Assembly (NCBI RefSeq): GCF_001426225.1
Contig: NZ_LMRT01000009.1
Span: 265 to 64,264, forward strand
From: Allobosea sp. Leaf344
GTDB lineage: Bacteria; Pseudomonadota; Alphaproteobacteria; Rhizobiales; Beijerinckiaceae
Length of the DNA: 64,000 nucleotides
Direction: 5' to 3'
Part shown: positions 59,194 to 64,000 of the stretch, in pieces
Position numbering within the stretch: the stretch's first letter is position 1
Layout: each line of letters begins with the position of its first letter
Made by a program: the position numbers and the translations under genes
The notes under the pieces: generated by a model
What the model was told of the DNA's origin: nothing
The model's database searches: none
Seen by the model: the letters and a program-made list of their open reading frames with translations, nothing else

Positions 59194-60078
59194 TCACGCC
59201 CGGCCGCGTTCACTCTGCTGCGGGCGAACGCGGTGGTTCAGGAAATTGCGCAGCTCGGTCACGCGCAGCCGCGCATCCAGCACCTGCTCGTCCAGCCCAT
59301 GCGCCCAGGCGAGGTCGAAGCGGGCGGGATCGGCATCGAGCGCCAGGATCTCGTCGATCCAGGCCTGGGCCTGCGCCTCGTCCTTGCGGATGCCTTCCGC
59401 CACCAGCAGCGGCTTCATCCGCGCCAGAATGGCCGCGACCTGCGTCAGCGAGAATTCCGGATGATATTGCACGCCCCAGAAAACGCCGCCGCCATGGCGG
59501 ATCTCGGCGGCGTGAACGGCGCTGTAGGCATTCGAGGCCAGCACGCTGGTGCCGGCCGGCGGCAGCGCGATGGCGTCGAGATGGATGGCGGGCGCGTCGA
59601 AGGCGAGCGGCCGGCCGGCCAGCAGCGGATGGCTGCGCCCGGCCTCCGTCATGGTGATGCGCCGGGCGAAGCCGACCTCGCGGCCGCGCGGATTGGCGGT
59701 GACGCTGCCTCCGGCCGCGACCGCCCCCATCTGAATGCCCCAGCACGAGCCGAAACAGGGCGTGCCGCTGGCATAGATCGCCCGCATCAGCTCGATCTGG
59801 CGGGTGATGGCGGGATCGTCATGATAGATGTGCAGGGCCGAGCCGGTCAGGAAGATGCCGTCATAGGATTGCAGCCCCGCCCCATCAGGCAGATTGGCGC
59901 CCTCATCGGCGGGGAAGCACAGATCCGTCACCGCATCCGGCACGATCGCCAGCACCTCCTCCGCATAGGCGGCAGCCGGCGACAGATCGCGATAGCCTGC
60001 GGCCCAGGCATCGCGCTGGGAGCGGATATTGCCGTCGACGACGAGCAGGCGAAGCGGCTTGGGGGCGATCTGGAGCAT
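59194..60078 (-). CDS. Class I glutamine amidotransferase domain protein
   Basis: A 294-residue GATase class I protein. The nucleophile elbow is C-F-G-S-C-W-G-I-Q near 114-122, and the catalytic His-Glu pair is in GVQYHPEFSLTQVAAIL. The region DGIFLTGSALHIYHDD near 74-89 is also typical of this group. No synthetase partner domain is fused, so the ammonia acceptor is unknown; similar proteins act as gamma-glutamyl hydrolases or GMP-synthase-like proteins. ATG at 60078 is the start. Confidence 0.88.
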   Translation of the reverse strand: MLQIAPKPLRLLVVDGNIRSQRDAWAAGYRDLSPAAAYAEEVLAIVPDAVTDLCFPADEGANLPDGAGLQSYDGIFLTGSALHIYHDDPAITRQIELMRAIYASGTPCFGSCWGIQMGAVAAGGSVTANPRGREVGFARRITMTEAGRSHPLLAGRPLAFDAPAIHLDAIALPPAGTSVLASNAYSAVHAAEIRHGGGVFWGVQYHPEFSLTQVAAILARMKPLLVAEGIRKDEAQAQAWIDEILALDADPARFDLAWAHGLDEQVLDARLRVTELRNFLNHRVRPQQSERGRA

Positions 60079-60189
60079 GGCTGGGATCTGGGATGCGTCG
60101 GGCGACGGGCGGCCTTGCGCCTCTTCTCACATGACGCGAAGCGCGCGCAAGGCTATTGCAGGGCTCGAACCCCGTGACAGGCGCATCCC

Positions 60190-61122
60190 TTGGCCCCCTC
60201 CTCCCCGCCGACCCAGCCGCAGAGCCTGAAGCATCGCCTCTGGGGCAACGCCTATCTGCTGCTGACGCTGACGACGCTGATGTGGGGCGGCAACGCCGTG
60301 GCCGGGCGCCTCGCCGTGGGCAGCATCTCGCCGATGGCGCTGACCTCGCTGCGCTGGGTCATCGTCTGCGCGGTGATGCCGATCCTGCTGCGCCATCAGA
60401 TCCGCGCGCATTGGCCGGTGCTGCGGGCCCGCTGGAAATTCGTGGTGGCGATGGGCACGGTCGGCTTCACCGCCTTCAACGCCCTGATGTATCTCGCCGC
60501 CTATTCCACCACCGCGATCAATATCGGCATTCTCCAGGGCTCGATCCCGGTCTTCGTGCTGATCGGCGCCTTCCTTGCCTATCGCACGCCGATCGGCCCG
60601 GTCCAGGCGCTGGGCGTGCTGGTCACGCTGCTCGGCGTCGCCGTGGTGGCGAGCCGCGGCGAACTCGCCGTGCTCCGGCAATTCGCCTTCGCCGCCGGCG
60701 ACGTCTTCATGATCGTCGCCTGCACCTTCTATGCCGGCTACACGGTTGCGATCCGCGCGCGGCCGCAAGTGCCGGGTCTGGTCTTCTTCTCGGCGCTGGC
60801 CATGGTCGCCTGCCTGGTCTCGCTGCCGCTGCTCGCTATCGAGCTGGCGAACGGCGCCTTCGTGCTGGAAGCGCCGAAAGGCTGGCTGATCCTGCTCTAT
60901 GTCGCGATCGGCCCCTCGATCCTGTCGCAGCTCTTCTTCATGCGCGCGGTCGAGCTGATCGGCCCCGGCCGCGCCGGCGTCTTCGTCAATCTCGTCCCGG
61001 TCTTCGCGCCGATCCTCGCCGTGCTGATCCTGGGCGAGCAGCTCGCCCTCTATCACGGGCTGGCGCTGCTGCTGGTGCTCGGCGGCATCTTCATCGCCGA
61101 GCGCCTGGCCAAGCGCGTCTGA
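60190..61122 (+). CDS. DMT-superfamily (EamA) transporter
   Basis: A 310-residue drug/metabolite transporter with two EamA domains and ten predicted membrane segments. The first domain begins NAYLLLTLTTLMWGGNAVAGRLAVGSISPMALTSLRW, and the second begins AGDVFMIVACTFYAGYTVAIR near 177. The motif LVPVFAPILAVLILGEQLALYHGLALLLVLGGIFIAERL closes the protein. The substrate is unknown; amino acid or metabolite export is typical. The start is TTG at 60190 in the only conserved frame. Confidence 0.9.
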   Translation: MAPSSPPTQPQSLKHRLWGNAYLLLTLTTLMWGGNAVAGRLAVGSISPMALTSLRWVIVCAVMPILLRHQIRAHWPVLRARWKFVVAMGTVGFTAFNALMYLAAYSTTAINIGILQGSIPVFVLIGAFLAYRTPIGPVQALGVLVTLLGVAVVASRGELAVLRQFAFAAGDVFMIVACTFYAGYTVAIRARPQVPGLVFFSALAMVACLVSLPLLAIELANGAFVLEAPKGWLILLYVAIGPSILSQLFFMRAVELIGPGRAGVFVNLVPVFAPILAVLILGEQLALYHGLALLLVLGGIFIAERLAKRV

Positions 61123-61129
61123 CCGCGGC

Positions 61130-62122
61130 CTATTTCAGGGCCGCGACCGCCAGCCGCGCCATGGCGGCATGGGTCGCTTCCCGCGTCGCCTCATCGGCGC
61201 GCGATCCGGCGAGATAGACCGCGATGGCGAAGGCGCGGCCGTCCGGCAGCCTCACCACGCCGATATCATTGGTCGCGTGGTTGATCCCGTCCAGCGTCAG
61301 GCCGAGCCCGGTCTTGTGGGCGAAGCGCGCGCCCGAAGGCAGCCCGGCCTTGATCCGCTTCGGCCCGGTCGGCGAATCCGTGGCGATCCGGTCGATCAGC
61401 CGGCTATGCGCGGGATCGCGCAGCCAATTGCCCTTGGCCTGGGCCTCCAGGAACAGCACGCTGGCCTCCGGCGTGCTGGCATCGCGCTTGTCCTTCAGCG
61501 CCGCCGCCAGCGCCCGCTGCCTGCGCTGCGGATCGAGCTTCGCCAGCCGCGCCCGATAGGCCGGCTCGTCGATCGCCTCGCTCCAGGCGAAGCCCGGCAG
61601 CCCATAGATCTCCGGCTGGAATTCACGCTCGTAGCGATCGACCGAGATGCCGGCGATGTCGCCGGCCTTCAGCATCGCGGTCACGGTCTTCGGCCCGCCG
61701 ATCTCGCGCATCAGGATGTCGGCCGCGGTATTGTCGCTCTCGCCGGCCGCGAGCCGGATCAGCTCGCGCACCGGATAGGCGTTGCTCTCGCCCTTGAAGG
61801 CCTTGGCGAGCGGGCTGTGATACAGCGAGAATTCGCGGCGATGGATGGTGATCGGCTGGTCGAGCTTCAGCCTCCCCGCCTCCACCGCCTGCAGCACCGC
61901 GATCGCCAGCGGCAGCTTGAAGACGCTCTGCATCGGGAAGCTCTCGGCGCCGCGATGCGACCAGAGCTCGCGATCGCGCAGATCGAGCAGCGCCACGCCG
62001 AGCCGCCCCTGCGACCGCTGCTCCAGGGCCGCGATCTCCCTGTCGAGCCGCGCCCGGTCCCAATCGGCGAGAGCGGGCGTTACGAACAGGCAAAGCAGGC
62101 AAAAGGCGGCGCGGCGCAGCAT
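61130..62122 (-). CDS. Class A serine beta-lactamase
   Basis: A 330-residue secreted class A beta-lactamase. A signal peptide (RRAAFCLLCLFVTPALA) ends near residue 19. Active-site motifs are S66-V-F-K69 (SXXK), S129-D130-N131 (SDN), the omega-loop E165 in R-Y-E-R-E, and K270-T271-G272 (KTG). The M-Q-S-V-F-K-L-P form and the long loop resemble the PER/CfxA side of the class, though that placement is by eye. No ampR-like regulator adjoins it. It ends eight bases from the convergent DMT gene. Spectrum cannot be read from sequence. Confidence 0.92.
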   Translation of the reverse strand: MLRRAAFCLLCLFVTPALADWDRARLDREIAALEQRSQGRLGVALLDLRDRELWSHRGAESFPMQSVFKLPLAIAVLQAVEAGRLKLDQPITIHRREFSLYHSPLAKAFKGESNAYPVRELIRLAAGESDNTAADILMREIGGPKTVTAMLKAGDIAGISVDRYEREFQPEIYGLPGFAWSEAIDEPAYRARLAKLDPQRRQRALAAALKDKRDASTPEASVLFLEAQAKGNWLRDPAHSRLIDRIATDSPTGPKRIKAGLPSGARFAHKTGLGLTLDGINHATNDIGVVRLPDGRAFAIAVYLAGSRADEATREATHAAMARLAVAALK

Positions 62123-62292
62123 GAATCTCTCCCTCGGGTGCCGGCAAGGGAGCGAGCGATTGCGGCGGGGTTGAGGCTGGCCGAAAGGCTGCGGGCCGAT
62201 GTTCCGCGCTCCCGGAGGGCGTCAGACCTCGGGAGCGCGCAGCGACGGCCTCGGCAGCCGCGCGTCACCGGGGATCCGGCGCGCAGCCCTTT

Positions 62293-63882
62293 TCAGAACT
62301 TCAGCCGGCGCGCCCGCTTCACCATCGGGATCTCGTGGATCCTGTCGAGCAGCGTGTCGGAGACGGCCTCGTCGATCGCGACGAAGCAGATCGCATCGCC
62401 GCCCGGCCTGTCGCGGCCGAGATTGAAGGTCGCGACATTGACGCCGGCCTCCCCGAGCAGCGAGCCGAACTGGCCGATGAAACCCGGTTTGTCGGCATTG
62501 CGGACATAGAGCATGTGCGGCGCGAATTCGGCGTCGATCTGGATGTCGCGGATCTCGACGATGCGCGGCTTGCCGTCCTGGAACACGGTGCCGGAGGCAT
62601 GGCGGGGCATGTCCTCGGCCTCGACCACGATGCGGATGACGCTTTCGAGATTGCCCGCCACCTCGCGCGTCAGCTCCTCGACCACGATGCCCTTGTCCTT
62701 CGCCGCCATCGCGGCGTTGACCATGTTGATCTCGGGCAGGAAGGGCCGCAGCACCCCGGTGATCGCGGCGGCCGAGATCGCCTTCAGGTTCAGCGCCGCG
62801 ACGGCGCCCTCATATTCGATGCGGATCGCCTTCACCGGCGCTTCCGTGAGTTGGCCCAGGAAGGAGCCGAGCTTCTCAGCCAGCGCCACGAAGGGCTTGA
62901 TCCGCGGCGCTTCCTCCGCCGAGATCGAGGGGAAGTTGACGGCGTTGGTGATCGCGCCCTTGAGCAGGTAGTCGCTCATCTGCTCGGCCACCTGCAGCGC
63001 GACATTCTCCTGCGCCTCGCTGGTGGCGGCGCCGAGATGCGGCGTGCAGACCACGTTCTCCAGCCCGAACAGCGGGTTCGTCTCCGCCGGCTCGACCGAG
63101 AACACGTCGAAGGCCGCCCCCGCGACATGGCCCGAGCGGATCAGCTCCGCCAGCGCCGCCTCGTCGACCAGCCCGCCGCGGGCGCAATTGACGATGCGCA
63201 CGCCCTTCTTCGTCTTGGCGAGGTTCTCCGCCGAGAGGATGTTGCGGGTCTTCTCGGTCATCGGCACGTGCAGCGTGATGAAATCCGCCCGCTTCAGCAG
63301 CTCGTCGAGCTCGACCTTCTCGACCCCGAGCTGCACGGCCCGCTCCGGCGTCAGATAGGGATCGAAGGCGATCACCCGCATCTTCAGCCCGATGGCGCGG
63401 TCGGCCACGATCGAGCCGATATTGCCGCAGCCGATCAGCCCCAGCGTCTTGGCGGTGATCTCCACCCCCATGAAGCGGTTCTTCTCCCATTTCCCGGCCT
63501 GGGTGGAGAGGTCGGCGGCCGGAATCTGGCGGGCGAGCGCGAACATCATGGCGATGGCGTGCTCGGCGGTGGTGATCGAATTACCGAAGGGCGTGTTCAT
63601 CACGATGATGCCGCGCGCCGTCGCGGCCGGGATCTCGACATTGTCGACGCCGATGCCGGCGCGGCCGATCACCTTCAGCCGGGTCGCGGCTTCCAGCAGC
63701 TTGGCTGTGGCCTTGGTGGCCGAGCGGATGGCGAGGCCGTCATACTCGCCGATCATCGCGGCGAGCCTGTCCTTGTCCTTGCCGAGAGCGGGATCGAACG
63801 TCACCTCGATGCCGCGATCCCGGAAGATCTGCACGGCTGCGGGGGAGAGGGCGTCGGAAATCAATACGCGTGGAGCGGTCAT
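62293..63882 (-). CDS. serA: D-3-phosphoglycerate dehydrogenase (long form with ACT domain)
   Basis: A 529-residue SerA catalysing the first step of serine synthesis. The catalytic and NAD-binding domains occupy about 1-310, with GRAGIGVDNVEIPAATARGI near 75, LGLIGCGNIGSIVADRA (Rossmann), NCARGGLVDEAALAELI and VCTPHLGAATSEAQENV. An intervening substrate-binding domain follows, then an ACT domain near 455-525 (MLYVRNADKPGFIGQFGSLLGEAGVNVATFNLG). The full long form is present. ATG at 63882 is the start. serC is not in the window. Confidence 0.95.
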   Translation of the reverse strand: MTAPRVLISDALSPAAVQIFRDRGIEVTFDPALGKDKDRLAAMIGEYDGLAIRSATKATAKLLEAATRLKVIGRAGIGVDNVEIPAATARGIIVMNTPFGNSITTAEHAIAMMFALARQIPAADLSTQAGKWEKNRFMGVEITAKTLGLIGCGNIGSIVADRAIGLKMRVIAFDPYLTPERAVQLGVEKVELDELLKRADFITLHVPMTEKTRNILSAENLAKTKKGVRIVNCARGGLVDEAALAELIRSGHVAGAAFDVFSVEPAETNPLFGLENVVCTPHLGAATSEAQENVALQVAEQMSDYLLKGAITNAVNFPSISAEEAPRIKPFVALAEKLGSFLGQLTEAPVKAIRIEYEGAVAALNLKAISAAAITGVLRPFLPEINMVNAAMAAKDKGIVVEELTREVAGNLESVIRIVVEAEDMPRHASGTVFQDGKPRIVEIRDIQIDAEFAPHMLYVRNADKPGFIGQFGSLLGEAGVNVATFNLGRDRPGGDAICFVAIDEAVSDTLLDRIHEIPMVKRARRLKF

Positions 63883-63918
63883 GGGACGATCCGATGAATG
63901 GAGGGGCAGTCGGCATTA

Positions 63919-63973
63919 GGCAGTCGGCAGTCGCAGGGAGGCGTCGGCGTCGGTTCCCCGACTGCCGACTGCC
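63919..63973. repeat. 15-bp inverted repeat upstream of serA
   Basis: GGCAGTCGGCAGTCG at 63919-63933 is repeated in inverted form at 63959-63973 (CGACTGCCGACTGCC). Further copies of the GGCAGTCGG unit occur at 63905-63913 and 63977-63985 in inverse form. The unit thus recurs several times within 90 bases in both orientations, 37 or more bases upstream of the serA start. Confidence 0.7.
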
Positions 63974-64000
63974 CGTTCCCGACTGCCCGGCGCGCAGCGC

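Noticed and set aside
62123-62292. Stress promoter or regulator site ahead of the beta-lactamase gene
   Set aside because: A GTTCC near 62,200 lacks a partner element at the right spacing, and no other dyad was convincing.

Overview
The window is about 64 kb of GC-rich chromosomal DNA packed with genes on both strands. I see no rRNA, tRNA, insertion sequence, phage gene or CRISPR array. The gene set points to an alphaproteobacterium of the Hyphomicrobiales (Rhizobiales): a FixNOQP-type cbb3 oxidase with fixGHIS, an FnrL/FixK-type regulator, PHA synthase with phasin, Tct/Bug transporters, and EcfG-like promoters. The Bosea/Bradyrhizobium neighbourhood is likely, but that placement is inference from gene content and not a sequence comparison.

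Layout. 0.2-7.6 kb: one plus-strand run with a creatininase-family hydrolase, a 2-hydroxyacid dehydrogenase, a signal-less solute-binding-fold protein, and a complete oligopeptide-type ABC importer whose two ATPases are fused. 7.65-17.2 kb: a stress island with a DUF3833 protein, topoisomerase IB, two tiny hydrophilic proteins, treZ, treY, a DUF2934 protein with a histone-H1-like tail, and glgX. Five GGAAC-N16/17-(C/G)GTT promoters, and a sixth weaker one, precede these genes, so the island reads as a compact output block of the PhyR-EcfG general stress response. 17.3-28.9 kb: NIPSNAP protein, an orphan CoxL-like molybdenum hydroxylase subunit, then a catabolic locus with 5-oxoprolinase (pxpB, pxpC and convergent pxpA), a DapA-family aldolase, a TctABC transporter, a PdxA-family dehydrogenase and a divergent GntR/FCD regulator.

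28.9-48.3 kb: a low-oxygen block. phaC and phasin diverge around a perfect FNR box; phasin is followed by a P-type ATPase and an Mla-like ATPase. After a MacB-like exporter (adaptor, permease, ATPase) come hemN, a GNAT-like protein, fnrL, ccoNOQP and ccoGHIS. FNR/FixK-type boxes lie in front of hemN, fnrL (and its divergent neighbour), ccoN and the phaC/phasin pair. Together they link heme synthesis, high-affinity respiration, its copper-dependent assembly and carbon storage to one oxygen sensor encoded in the same stretch.

48.3-64 kb: a 671-bp gene-free, relatively AT-rich stretch, a second Crp/Fnr regulator lacking the cysteine cluster, a DUF3429 membrane protein, an SbtA-like permease, a TerC-family protein, a LysR regulator, an NHL-repeat protein, anmK, eutBC, purU, a class I glutamine amidotransferase, a DMT exporter, a class A beta-lactamase and serA.

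The two most interesting patterns are the clustered EcfG-type promoters (7.66-15.03 kb) and the FNR-box-linked PHA/P-type-ATPase unit. All promoter and box calls come from reading the sequence by eye and have not been tested by motif statistics.
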